Source: Basidiobolus meristosporus CBS 931.73
Taxonomy: Eukaryota > Basidiobolomycota > Basidiobolomycetes > Basidiobolales > Basidiobolaceae
Length of the DNA stretch: 64,000 nt
Reading direction: 5' to 3'
NCBI GenBank assembly: GCA_002104905.1
Contig: MCFE01000330.1
Coordinates: 29,388 to 93,387 of the forward strand
A model generated the notes under the pieces. The model was given only the letters and a program-made list of their open reading frames with translations, was not told where the DNA came from and made no database searches. Of this stretch, positions 20,579 to 31,913 are shown piece after piece. Made by a program: the position numbers and the translations under genes. The number at the start of each line of letters is the position of its first letter. Position 1 is the first letter of the stretch.

Positions 20579-21170
20579 CTCCCCCTCAACTAGATAATTT
20601 CTTAATCCTAGTAACTCACTTTGATTCTCAACTGTGGCCTAGCCAGTGGCTTTGTTGATATATTGGCCACCATTTTGTCAGTTGGGCAGTCAGCTAACTC
20701 TACTAAGTTATTTTTACAGCTTCCCTAACAAAGTAGTGTTGTATATCTATGTACTTAGTTCTGGCATGATTAACAGAATTCCTAGATAATGAATTATAAA
20801 TTTGATGATTTTTGTAATTACATGTTGGTTCCTCTGAGTTAAAATCTAATTCTTAGAATAATTTTTGTAGCCATATAGCCTCCTTAGTTGCTTGACAAGC
20901 AGCCATATATTTAGATTCAGTTGCAGATAGGGTCACAGTTGGTTGTTTCTTGCAAATCCTAGTAACAGCTGCACCAGCATAAAGAAATGCATACCTAGTG
21001 GTAGAGCATCTGGCAATCAGCTCTCCCTACACAAATATCAATCAATATAACCATCAACTATTTTCCTATTGGCTGCTCCATAGTATTCCAGTACCATACT
21101 TATGGTACCTTATAGATAACTGAAAATCCATATAACTGCTGTAGTTTAATCTGATCCATAATTTGCATGA
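20579..21170 (-). pseudogene. copia A RNase H region, decayed
   Basis: Minus strand, matching 44141-44640 of copia B: TEAEYMAA-like, IALARN-like and the KMVANI-TK-like end near the 3' LTR. Many stops. RNase H would remove the RNA strand during reverse transcription. Confidence 0.7.
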
Positions 21171-21171
21171 G

Positions 21172-21750
21172 TTAACTGACTATTCCAACTGCCACTGCAA
21201 TATTGGGACATGTTGACACCATCTGATACATCAGGCTACCAACCATTGATTGATAGGGAACGTTCTGGTCCATATTTGAACCTTTTTTACCCAAAACTGG
21301 CAGAGATTTCAGCTTATGGGTGCCTTTTGGATTTGCAGAATCTTGTGGTTGCTCTACATATATAGTTTCTTGCAGATCACCACTTAGAAAGGCTGCTTTG
21401 ACATCCATTTGGTGTAGGTCTATACTGTGTACAGCTGCTGAGCATAGAACTGTTGTAATGGAGCTAAACCTGGCAACCAGAGCAAACACTTCCTCAAAGT
21501 CTAGTCCTTGGATCTTGGAATAGCCTTTAGGTACCAATCTAGCCAAGTACCTATCAATGGTACCATTTGAGATATCTTGATATTATAGACCCATGTACAT
21601 CCTATTGGCTCTATCCCATTTGGTGTATCTACCAGCTCCCACATTTTGCCCTGATCAGAGATTAGTACTCCTCCTACATGGCTTGTTGCCACATAGTAGC
21701 ATCTGGACTTTGCATTACCTGTTCCTAATTCTGAGGTTTGGCACATAAGG
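21172..21750 (-). pseudogene. copia A reverse transcriptase with catalytic-core deletion
   Basis: Minus strand. N-terminal RT sequence VPKGYSKIQGLDFEEVFALV and HQMDVKAAFLSGDLQETIYV is followed at PKGTHKL directly by LPVLGKKGSNMDQ and YQSMVGSLMY. In copia B about 150 residues, including the YVDD motif, lie between these points. An internal deletion of roughly half a kilobase therefore removed the polymerase active site. Confidence 0.85.
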
Positions 21751-21979
21751 CAAGATAAGCTTTCTCATAATTTTTGCATGTCTGCCTCCATGATCCAGGG
21801 GCATTTCTTAAACTGGTAGATCTCCTAATTGGGATAATCTACTCTGATCTAGAAGTGGTAGAGTTATCTTCTGTGTCTGGCTGAGTTAGGTGCTTATCTT
21901 CTTCATTAGAATTGATTGCATTATCAGGCAGCTGGCTACTAATTTCTGGGGCTTTCTGATATAAATTTGTCTCAAATAC

Positions 21980-22820
21980 AATGTCCCTGATTTAGATCAG
22001 CTTCTAGGTTTTGCCGTCACACACTCTACAACCATTGGTATCCTCACAATACCCAAGAAAGTTATCTTTTCCACTCTTGAGTGCCAACTTTGAGCATTTT
22101 TTCAGGGATATGATGAAAAACAACACTGCTAAAGATCCTGAGGTGTTGGAAGTTGGATTTTTTGTCTGTATATGCTTCAAAGGGTGTAAGGTTGCATAGT
22201 AGTGTAGTTGGGCATCCAATCTTAATGATTACTGTGGTAGCAAAAAGTTCAGTGTAAAACTTGCAGTCCATTCCCTTATCATGTGGCATAGATCTTCCCA
22301 TCTCTACTATTGCTATATTTGAACATTCTGCTACTCAATTTTGCTGTGGAGTATGTGGAATAGTGGTCTGTTGAAGTATACCTATATATGAGCAGTATTT
22401 TTCAAACTCCTTTTTTATTATTCTCCTCTATTGTTGCTTTGAAGCGCCTTCAGTTTACACCCAATTGGTATTTCTGTCATGTTCTTTAAGTGCTTAAATG
22501 TCTTAAATGACTCATCCTTAATCTGGTGGAAGTACATCCATGTACACCTTGTCTTGTCATCAATAAACATCATAAAGTATCTCTTGGCTCCAAAGGACAG
22601 CATTAGCATGGGCCCACATATGTCTGAGTGTACAATAGCCAATATTTCAGGGGTGATGATATCTCCTGAGCTCCTGAAATATTGTCTCATTTTTGGTTTG
22701 CAATGTGTCCTAGCCTCCTATGCCACCTCTCTAGTTAGTGTTATTGGTTTCAGCCATGTTGACATACTCAGGCACAATGATCTTGCATTGTAACTTATAT
22801 ATATTGTGATCTCTGATTTT
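21980..22820 (-). pseudogene. copia A integrase, decayed
   Basis: Minus strand. HRRLGHIA-like pre-integrase segment near 22720, catalytic-core part with AIVHSDICGPMLMLSFGAKR and IDDKTRCTWMYF (about 22690-22530), then SNNRGE (second Asp region) and the later PFEAYTDKKSNFQHLRIF segment (about 22190-22110). Frameshifts and stops throughout. Confidence 0.85.
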
Positions 22821-23030
22821 CAATGATAAATTTTGTCCATTTTCACAAAATAGTGAGCTGCTCAACTTAGTAGAAAAAAATTTCAGTCCCTGATTGGTTG
22901 CTTTACTTAATGAGAGTAGGTTCTTAGCTATTGCAGGCATATAGAGTACATCAGTCAGTTTTGCTGTTATTGCCCCTGAGATATCACTCAAATTTAGCTG
23001 TATAGATCCACTGGTGGTAGCTCCCAGCGC
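22731..23030 (-). pseudogene. copia A protease/pre-integrase segment, cut by LTR X1
   Basis: Minus strand: IQLNLSDISGAITAKLTDVL, YMPAIAKNLLSLSKA and the KLQCKIIVPEYVNMAE segment. The upstream half with the DSGA active site lies on the other side of X1 (about 24110-24230), where it is degraded. Confidence 0.8.
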
Positions 23031-24101
23031 TGTGGTGGTGTATAAGTCCAAGGGAGAGATACGTCCAACACTTCTCAAGTATTTTGTGTGTGGGGTGTTC
23101 ACTGGGTGCAATAACCTCTGGCAAAAGCTTGCTAGGAATACTTGGGTTCTGTCTCTAATCTAATGTGAAGGGGAATAAAGCCACAAGCTTGTCAAGGGAA
23201 AACTATTGAGCTACAATCCCCAACTTAGTTGGCGTCTTAACAAAAGTATGTGCTGGGTTCAGCGTCCTTTGAGATGACAATGTTCTAAAGCTTCCAAAGT
23301 CAACACAACTGTAAACTCCACCAGCAGGGACTTGATAAGAATGCAGCTGTGGTCAATAGTTACAAAGACAGAAAAGTATCTTTGCCTGTACAAGAACAAA
23401 CTTGGGAAAGAATCAAATATAATAAAAGATACCTACTCTGAGTATTCCTCACAAGTAGTGCCTCCAAGGTCAGTTGGCTGTCAGCGTGGTTTCCTGGGAG
23501 TGTCCTGTGGTCTAGGGTTGGAAGTTCAGGTAGCAGCAGGTAGCAGTGATCACACTAATCAACAAGTCGGTATATTGATAAAAGGGATGATGATTTATTG
23601 TTGAGGGAGAGCCTCCCTTATATACTTTTCTTACTGGCTAAGTGATTACTAATCATGGTGTTCCAGAAGGTTCTGGATATCAATAGAAATCTTAATGACA
23701 TCAGAATGACCTAAGAATGTTCTAAGTAGGTGCTGGAAGGTTCCAAGAGGCACAGCACATCCAACCAATCAGGAATCAGTATTCTGAAACCTGTGTAACA
23801 TGGGGATACCATATATGGTATGGAAATGGTAGGGATGGTGACACGGGTTGATCATGTGTCTTGGGTACTGGCGCGGGTACTTGCCTAATATAGAAGCACT
23901 TGTAGCTAGTAATCTTACATAAAGTGAGGGGTAACTTATGCAATAAGGTAAGCAGGTGTGATAGTCAACCAGCTTATGGGATAGTACTGATTGGGTAAGA
24001 CAAATGGGATAAAACTAAAATAAGTGTAGTAGAGATATAGGGAAGTGGAAAATAAGGGAATAAGCACATCTGTCAGTGGGTGTCACTGTCACCCCACTAC
24101 A
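23031..24101 (-). mobile_element. solo LTR X1 (1071 bp) inserted in copia A
   Basis: Read on the minus strand: TGTAGTGGGGTGACAGTGAC ... ACACCACCACA. Target duplication GCGC (AGCGC if the end is shifted by one) at 23026-23030 and 24101-24105, inside the copia protease frame. It has three GAA/TTC clusters (23661-23673, three units; 23715-23722; 23736-23743), the 16-bp palindrome at 23806-23821 centred on CCATATATGG, a TATATAAGG box near 23626-23634 and AATAAA near 23594-23599. No protein of its own. Confidence 0.88.
23661..23743 (-). promoter_or_regulatory. heat-shock element cluster in LTR X1
   Basis: TTCcaGAAggTTC at 23661-23673, GAAtgTTC at 23715-23722 and GAAggTTC at 23736-23743. They lie between the CArG palindrome and the TATA box, the same order as in X2 and X3. 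Confidence 0.6.
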
Positions 24102-24285
24102 GCGCAGAGCTCTCTGCCAGATGAACCTTTCTTATGGGAATAGACTTTAAGTTACTAAGCCGCTTCTTTATACCTAAATATGCTGTGATGCTCCAGAATC
24201 ATAAACCATTTATTACTTTGGTTATTGGCACTCTCTTGTTGAGTTACAAATAACTGCTCATCAGCAGTAATATGGTTTGCCTGCT

Positions 24286-25036
24286 CTAGTTTCTCTTTTT
24301 TGTCTGCGTATTACTTTTGGCATTCTTTTGCCCAGTATCCTGGCTCCTTACAGCAGTTACATCAATCAGGTCTTTTTTGGTTCTATTGCTTTCCCTTGTT
24401 TTCTGTTTGCCTTTTGAAGCTGCATTATCTTTAATTTTCTCTGCTTGATTGTTAAGTCTGAGTTCTTCATGAAGAAGTCTTCTTTTCACATAGTCCAAAG
24501 TAAGTTGTTTTTATGCTTCCAAATGATTGTATGAGTGGCACATACTTGTCTGGTAAGCTGCACAGCAGACAGAGTATCTTTTCTTCATCATCCACACCAG
24601 CACTAATGCTGTAAAGTTCTTCTGCAAGCAGCTCGATTCTGCAAATGAGTTTCAGCATTTCATCATCTAGCTTCTTCCTCATTTTGAAGAACTTTTGTTG
24701 TACATAAAGCTTGCTTGATACTGACCTTGCTCTAACAACTTTCTCCAAGTATTTCCATGCTACTTTGGCAGTACTTGAATCATGAGTCTGTCCAATGAAG
24801 GAATCTTGCACATTGATACATATGGCATTAAAGGCCTTTCTCTCCTTCTCTTAAAACTTCTCCACTTCTTCTGCTGTTCCTTTGGGCTCAACTACTTTTG
24901 CTGTCACTTTATATCAAGGCTTTCTTTCCTGAAGGTGGATCTGCATCTCAATTCTTCAAGCTTGATAGTTCATCCCATCAAACCTCTCCTTTATAGGGAA
25001 GATGATTGCATTGTTCTGTTTGCTGGTAGACGTCAT
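24286..25036 (-). pseudogene. copia A Gag
   Basis: ATG at 25036 (MTSTSKQ start), 36 bases inside the 5' LTR/primer site. UBN2/copia-type Gag with AFNAICINVQDSFIGQTHDS, AKVAWKYLEKVVRA and the DDEEKILCLLCSLPDKY segment. A C-x2-C-x4-Y-x4-C zinc-knuckle relic (Tyr in place of His) is readable in a neighbouring frame near 24320-24365. Broken by frameshifts and stops. Confidence 0.85.
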
Positions 25037-25051
25037 TTTAGAATAGATTAA

Positions 25052-25071
25052 GGCAATTGGGGCTTGTAACC
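25052..25071 (-). other. copia A primer-binding site
   Basis: Minus strand GGTTACAAGCCCC directly after the 5' LTR. It differs by two transitions from GGTTATGAGCCCC in copia B and element L, which is the complement of the initiator tRNA-Met anticodon stem-loop. Confidence 0.6.
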
Positions 25072-25437
25072 TGTTGCAATTTAAGAAGTGAATTGGATAT
25101 AATTAACTTATCAAGAAATAGTGATCACAGCTGAACTGTTGTTGACTGATAAAGAAGCTCAGTATTATATCTCTGTAGGAGTCAATCAACTGTAACACTA
25201 AGTAAGGGGGGATTCTCAACATTTGGGAGCATTCTGTTACAGTCTCAGGATTAGTAAATAATGCTTGGTAAAAGTGCTAATTTAATCTTGACTATGGGGA
25301 ATACTCATAGGATCATAGATCCAAAGAAAGTGGCAAGATTAGCACTGTAAGCTAGTCTAACAGTGACCAAGACTAGTCCAGAAGTGTTAAGCAAATTTTT
25401 GCTGCTGAATGATACCAAATTGTACAATAGTTCAGCA
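25072..25437 (-). repeat. copia A 5' LTR
   Basis: 366 bp. On the plus strand TGTTGCAATTTAAGAAGTG ... CAATAGTTCAGCA. Followed by the target duplication GTTTT. Confidence 0.88.
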
Positions 25438-25442
25438 GTTTT

Positions 25443-25550
25443 AGCAAATAGGGGCTTCTTACAGTGCTCTGAAGTGAACTTTTTCCTAAAGGGGTGCCTG
25501 AAAAGCTTCCTTGGAGCAAAGGGGTCTATAGAGGGGTCCTTGGACAGAAA
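25443..25550. other. copia A target sequence, right side
   Basis: Continues the sequence interrupted at 20210. Motifs such as AAAGGGGTG, AAAGGGGTC and AGAGGGGTC recur here and at 20140-20190 and 26363-26380. No gene identified. Confidence 0.3.
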
Positions 25551-25554
25551 GCAC

Positions 25555-26358
25555 TGTGGTAGGGTAAACATACCTCCCACAGACAAGTTTATTCATATAG
25601 TCATTATGATATACTTATCCAGATTTTATCTTATCAGTATTATCCCAATCTTCTTTTGCCCATATTATCAGTATTATCCCCATATGATGTTTACCCTGAT
25701 TAGTTATTAGCATTAGTTATCCCAGATGGTATTCAGCTTTGTGATTGTCATATGTACCTACATAAGGCAAGTACCCGCGTCAGTACCCGTGACACATGAC
25801 CTAAGTCTGTGTTACCATCCCTACCATTTCAATACCATATATGGTATTTCTATGTTGCACAGGTTTTGGACCACTGATTCCTGATTGGTTGAATGTGCTG
25901 TGCCTTTTAGAACCTTCCAGGACATTCTTGGCATATTTTTGGCTCATAGTGATGTCATCAAGAATTCCACTGATACCTAGAATCTTCTAGAACATTGTCA
26001 TTAGTAATCACTTGGCAATCAGGAAAAGTATTTAAGGGAAAGCAATCCCTCATCAACAAATCATCCCTTCTATTAGTAACACTTTTACCTTATTAATTAG
26101 CAGTTGATAACTGCACCTGCCTTCAACAGTACATCTCAGACCTGCCATCAAGGAGCTTTTCAGGGTAGTGCACAAGACACACAGAGGCCTTTGGAGACAC
26201 TTGGGGCACCTAGGAAGCTAGAGAAGCAGGAGCTTTTACCATAGTGACATATTGACAAGGACACCAGCAGCTTAGACACAGAGGTTATTGCACCCATCAG
26301 TCACCTCACACACCTTGAGTTGTGTAGCTTCTCCCAGGAGTACCTCTACACCACCACA
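25555..26358 (+). mobile_element. solo LTR X3 (804 bp)
   Basis: Plus-oriented relative of X1 and X2: starts TGTGGTAGGGTAAACATACC, ends CTACACCACCACA. Flanks GCAC (25551-25554) and GCGC (26359-26362), a target duplication with one transition. Keeps the ATACCATATATGGTAT palindrome at 25832-25847, GAAccTTC at 25910-25917 and three-unit GAAtcTTCtaGAA at 25980-25992, and a TATTTAAGG box near 26029. Shorter than X1 and X2 because of internal deletions. Confidence 0.82.
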
Positions 26359-26984
26359 GCGCATCCAGAGGGGTGTCTAAAGAGTAAAGTGGTCTCTTAG
26401 AGAGGACTTTTCCAACTGGAAGGTGGAGGTTTTCTTGCAGACTTAAATTGGATTCTAATGAGCTTGACAGTGTCTGTACTGATGTAGTACCAATCAATGT
26501 CAGAATAACCAGCAGTGCAGGTTATGTTTGGGAAATCTTATAGCCTTTAGACTAGTAATTATAGTGTGGATATTTTAGAAAGTGCAGCACCTGTGAGAAG
26601 CTCATGTGACCTGACTGTCTTGTTCAAAAGACTCATACAATCAAAGTCTCCATAGTAATGCTTGCAATAGAGGCCTAAAATATATGCAATTGGACTCTTT
26701 GGATCATAATTCCTTAAGTACTGCTTCAAATGAGTTGTACCTTAAAACATGCATGACTACTGGGCATTCTACTGGTCTTAATATACTTAGGTGGGCTGCT
26801 TTTCAGGATCTTGGGCAACTGCCCTTCAAAGTTGGAAATTCTTGATCTTTCACTTATGTGTTTTAATGATAAAAAGCAAGATAAAGAAATCAATGCACAT
26901 TGGTTTTGAGATATTGTTGTAATCAAATACTTTCTATTACCAGATACAACAATTATCTCTCATAGCATTGGTACCATTTATATT
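26359..26984. other. unassigned sequence between LTR X3 and tnp2 T3
   Basis: About 620 bp. A few translated stretches in the plus direction, for example LRWAAFQDLGQLPFKVGNS near 26790-26845, look protein-like, but stops interrupt every frame and no family is recognised. Confidence 0.3.
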
Positions 26985-27418
26985 TTTGCTGAGCAAGTAC
27001 TCTGCCAGCCAATCCTGCTGGCCACTTATTCTCATCACTGTGAATCTGCCCCAATCTTACCAAAGTAGAGTAGAAAGCTGATGGTGGTCTCATTGATACC
27101 GGGACCATAATCACTGTCCAACCTGCACTACAACCAGTATCTCTTTCTAGACAGGTTCTGTATGCAATTTAGCAGGATACTGGTAATTGACAGTGATGTC
27201 AAAGTACATATTATTATTGGAATTGAAGATATACTAGCCATCAGCAAGATAACTGGCTCTTCTGGGAAATGGATAGTACTGCTCTCAGATGTCTGAGATC
27301 CAGGGGCCTTACTCCACAACTCAAAGACACTATTATTATGAAAGCACCCATACTCAAGACAGCATCTTCCCACAGAGAGAACATACTAAAGTCAGCATGC
27401 AATTACAGCAAAGTTAGT
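26985..27418 (+). pseudogene. tnp2 relic T3, split by Harbinger H4
   Basis: Plus strand: SKYSASQSCWPLILITVNLP-like segment from 26992, then DSDVKVHIIIGIEDILAISK and the QLP/THYYY-like region, ending GCATGCAATTACAGCA as in T4 (42508-42525). It resumes after H4 at 34244 with AGCCATTGGTC, as at 42539. Stops throughout. Confidence 0.7.
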
Positions 27419-28159
27419 ATTTGACTTGTTGCATTGTACTGTGCCAGGGTGTGCAGCGCAATCTGCAGTCTTTAAGAACTATTGGGTGCAATATTGAAGC
27501 TACCAGTAGACAGGATTGCTCTTGGACAATTTTGTACCATGTGGGACAATCTTGCACACTATGGCAAAATCCGACACAATGAGGTTGGCATGAATGATTG
27601 CACCCACTTGTAATGTTTGCATCACATGCGCAATTGGATACTGCTATTATGGTAGGTAAAATCTGGTATTTGGATATGTTTCTTCAATGCAAATGGAAAT
27701 AAGTGCATATCACACTATAAACTACACTAATACCTACCATTTTGGTTACCATCACTCCAATTGGATGGTATCTCAGTGGTTAATTGGTCCAAAAGTATCC
27801 TGAAGCTTTCAGCCCCCAATTGGCTCTTTGACCAATACACAAGCTACCTGATCTGCCATCAAATATTCCATTTTGCCCATTAAGCAAGTAAATCCCTGAT
27901 CCTAGTGATTGGACAAGGTGTCATAGCCAGCACACAATCAATTGTATGGGTGCAAATCAGATCAGATGGCTGCACTGGTGCCACAGAGGATGTATACATA
28001 TGCAGGGTGTTTATTCATAGGGGTCCTGTCTTGAATGTGTGACAGCCTTGATATTGTTTATATCTGAAATTTAGTGATCACTGATTTGAGATGGCCCAAT
28101 GCGGATTGCAAAAAAAAGTGTTGTTTGGATCGATACGGATAATAGCAATTCAATGCAAT

Positions 28160-29312
28160 TGCATCATCTCCTAGGCTTTTTTCTCACAGGGATTACTACT
28201 GAAGCATTTGGTAGTGATTAACTTTGCACACCTAAACTACTTTCTTGTTGACTGTCCTCTTGGCTACTTGTGTATTTATAGTCAGTATTTTGCCTCCTAG
28301 TTGATGAGTGCAATGCTGCAGCTTGGCCATGCTGAGTTGCACCAGATGATGCAACTGAGCTGGCCTGCAGTGCTATGCGCTGACAAATTCTTTTCTTGCC
28401 AAAGGCTCTGGTGGTGGAGGCAATCATGTGGGTCATCATCCGTCAGTTCACCAGAAGTAACTTGTTGATGGTCAGGTGTAATGGCACACACAGACACAAC
28501 TTGATGCACTGGCATGGCCCTTGGCTGAGTTCAATGTGATACTGCTTGTTGACGCAACTTGGCCCGCTCCAATGGTCTTGTGTCTTTTTGAGCAGTCTGG
28601 CGGGTTCTGGTGGTTTTGCTCTGAAGCACACACGTTGACCCAATATGCATTGAGTCAATGTGAAGCACTCTTGTGAAGGGTGATGGCATAGTTTGGACTG
28701 ATGGGTGCCGGCACACTGAAGTTGTAAGGGATGGTAAGGAATCCAGCAAGGTGTGCTGGCGCAATCTAGACAATGTTGTTTGCGGTTTGTATTCCTCCTC
28801 TTGGAGCTCACATTCTGATTCCTCAGGGTGTTCACTTACCCTCTGTCTAATACTTTGAAACTGTTGCCTGGATGAGTCTTGTGTATATTGCTCTTGGAAG
28901 CCACTTAGCTCTACAAATATATAATGTAATACATCAGTCATTTGAGGTAAAAACTCATTCAAAATCCCTTTGGTTCCCTAATTCAGTGTCCAAAGGGCGC
29001 ATCCAGCCTGTACTGAGCAAATTGCATGCAAAATCATTCCCCTGTGGCTTCCTCATCAAATCCCCTCACTCTCAGCTCATTCTTGATTTTAATACTTCTC
29101 TTGTTATATATCTTCTTATATACATCCGCTGGCATCTTGATGTAGAACTCATGCCACAGCTTTCTACTCAGGCTCTTCCATCTCTGTTGACTCTCCAAGG
29201 TATCTAGTTCTGCAAGATTAATGAGTAGTGCCCAAATATCTGTATGAAGGCTCATCATAGATACTAGGGCCATACTGAAATCATTTGGCAAGAACTCAAA
29301 CAGATCCAACAT
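28160..29312 (-). pseudogene. H4 accessory protein, broken
   Basis: Minus strand from MLDLFEFLPNDFSMALVSMM (29312; upstream part frameshifted) through LHTDIWALLINLAELDTLES, then a stop near 29034 and reopening as MNEFLPQMTDVLHYIFVELS (28962) and the Ser/Thr-rich tail to a C-terminal region near 28218. Missing the CpG-rich spellings of H2. Confidence 0.8.
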
Positions 29313-30478
29313 TGCCTTTTCCAGTCTGGACCGTGCTTGTGAGCTGGGGGATGGGTTTTATCTGGGTTAAGCTAAAGGTGAGTTGAGACTTGGTATAGGG
29401 ACCATAGTGACGGATTTGGATACTTATACAGTAGTGTATTGGCATCAACCTGGTCTTATATGAGAAATATATGACACCTAATGTGATTGTTGAATTTTCC
29501 ATACATTATGCATAATGCATCTTGGATTGCATTGACATGGATCAAATGACATCAATTACAGATTAGACTTGTTCCATTGTACCGTGCCAGGGCGTGCAGC
29601 GCAATCCGCAGTTGTAAAGAACAATTGGGCGCAATATTATAGCTACCAGAAGGAAGGATTGTTCCTGGACAATTTTGCACTATGCGGGCCAATCTTGCAC
29701 ACTATGGCACAATCTGACATGATAAGGTCGGAACGGATGATTGCACCAACTTGTAATGTTTGCATCACGTGCGCAATTGGATACCGCCATTATGGCAGGT
29801 AAAATCCAGTATTTGGATATGTTTCTTTAATGTAAATGGAAATAAATGTGTATCACACTATAAACTACAGTAATACTTACCATTTTGGTTACCCTCACTC
29901 CAGTTGGACAGTATCTCAGTGGTTAATTGGTCCAAAAGTATCCTGAAGCTGGCAGCCCCCAATTGGCTCTTTGACCAATACACAAGCTACCTGATTTGCC
30001 ATCAAATATCCCATTTTGCTCATTGAGCAAGTAAATCCCTGATCCTAGTGATTGGACAAGGTGTCATAGCCAGCACGCAAGCAATTGTGTAGGTGCAAAA
30101 CAGATCCAATAGCTGCACTGGTATTACAGATGACATATATATATGCAGGGTGTTTATTTATAGGGGTTCTGTCTCAAATATGAGATGACCTTGATATTAC
30201 TTATATCAAAAATTTGATGGTCACTGATTTGCAATGGCTTGATTTGGATTGCAAAAAAAAAGGGTTGTTGGGATCATTACAAATGTGAGCAATTCAAAGC
30301 AATTGCATCATCTTCTCCTGGGTTTTTTTCTCACAGGGATTACTACTGAAGCATTTGGTAGTGACTCACTTTGCACACCTATACTACTTCCTGGCTGACT
30401 ATCATCTTGGCTACTTGTGTATTTGTAGTCAGTATTTTGCCTCCTAGTTGATGAGTGCAATGCTACAGCTTGGCCACG

Positions 30479-31554
30479 CTAAATTGCTCCGACTGAACCA
30501 ACTGAACCGGCCTGTAGTGCCACGTGCTGACACGTTCTTTTACTTGCCAAGGGCACCGGTGCTTGAGGCACTTCATGTTGGTCATCATCAGTCAGTTCAC
30601 CAGAAGTAACTTGCTGATGGTCAGGCAAAATGGCACGCGCAGGTGTGCCTTGACACGTTGAGATGGCCCTTGGCTGAGTTTGATGTGATGCTGCAAGTTG
30701 ACGCAACTTGGTCCGCTCCAATGGACTTGTGTCTAAATGAGCAGTTTGGCGAGTTCTTGTATTTTTGCTCTGAAGTGCGCGCGTTGACCCGACGCACGTT
30801 GACTCAATGCGGGGTGTTCTAGTAAAGGGTGTTGGCGTACTCTGGACTGACATGCGCAGGCGCGCTGTGGTTGCAAGAGATGGTAGGGAATCCAGCAAGG
30901 CATGCTGGCACAATCTGGATGATGTTGCTTGTGGTCTGTATTCTTCCTCCTGAAGCTCACCATCTGATTCCTCAAGGTATTCACTTACCCTCTGTCTGAT
31001 GCTTTGGAGCTGTTGCCTGTATGAGCCCTGTGTATATTGCTCTTAGAAGCCACTTAGCTCTACTAATATATCACGTAGTACATTAGTCATTTGAGGCAAA
31101 AACTCATTCAAAATCTCTCAGGTTCCCAAAGTTGAGGCATGAACGGACGCGTCCAGCCCATACTGTGCAAATTGCGTGCAAAATTGCTCCCGCGCGGCTT
31201 CTTTGTCAAATCCCCTCACTCTCAGCTCATTCTTGATTTCAATACTTGTCTTGTATATATCTTTTTACTTACATTGGCCGGCATCTTGATGTAGAACTCA
31301 TGCCACAGCTTTCTACTCAAATTCTTCCATCTTTGTCGGCTCTCTGAGGTATCTAGTTCTGCTAGATTAATCAGTAGTGCCCAAATATCTGTATGAAGGC
31401 TCATCATAGACACTTGGGCCATACTAAAATCATTTGGCAAGAACTTGAACGGATCCAACACCAACTTTTCCGGTCCGGACCGTGCTTGTGAGCTGGGGGA
31501 TGGGTTTTGTCTGGGTTGTACTGAAGATGAGTTGAGGCTTGGTATGGGGACCAT
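30479..31554 (-). pseudogene. H3 accessory protein, frameshift plus stop
   Basis: Minus strand, ATG at 31554 (MVPIPSLNSSSVQPRQNPSP). A 1-base loss near 31260 relative to H2 (ATATACAAG for ATATAACAAG) shifts the frame after KKIY. Later segments reopen, with GYLEESDGE-like and Ser/Arg-rich tail sequence, up to a TAG near 30479 where H2 reads CAG (GAIQCGQ). At the codon that is TAA in H2 this copy has CAA, so the two copies are broken at different places. Confidence 0.8.
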
Positions 31555-31913
31555 AGCAACAGATTTGGATATTTATACAGCAGTATATTGGCATCAACCT
31601 GGTCTTATATGAAATACATATGAAAACTAATGTGATTGTTGTATTTTCCATATATTATGCATGATGCATCTTGGATTGTGTTGACACAGATCAGATCACA
31701 TCAATTGCAGATTTCCTATATGATTATAGACCTATGATTAAAGCATCAATAAAAGTACCAAGGCATTGTTTGCGGATGACTTTTGCAACATAATGATGGG
31801 ATACATGGCAATTGATGGAGATTTAACCATAATGTATTAAAAATCAGATAAATAAGGTGGATTGTGCCAAATCAATTCAAACCACCTTAATACAATCATC
31901 CACCAATTTCAAT

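Larger units (their letters stand above)
20211..25437 (-). mobile_element. Ty1/copia retrotransposon A (decayed, both LTRs)
   Basis: Minus-oriented. LTRs 25072-25437 (5') and 20211-20578 (3'), ends TGTTGC/TGTAGC...TCAGCA/TCAACA. Perfect target duplication GTTTT at 20206-20210 and 25438-25442. Primer-binding site next to 25072, polypurine tract GAGGGGGAG next to 20578. Gag, protease, integrase and reverse transcriptase relics follow in copia order. The LTRs are well diverged, so the copy is old. It carries an inserted 1071-bp LTR (23031-24101), and most of the reverse transcriptase is deleted. Confidence 0.92.
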
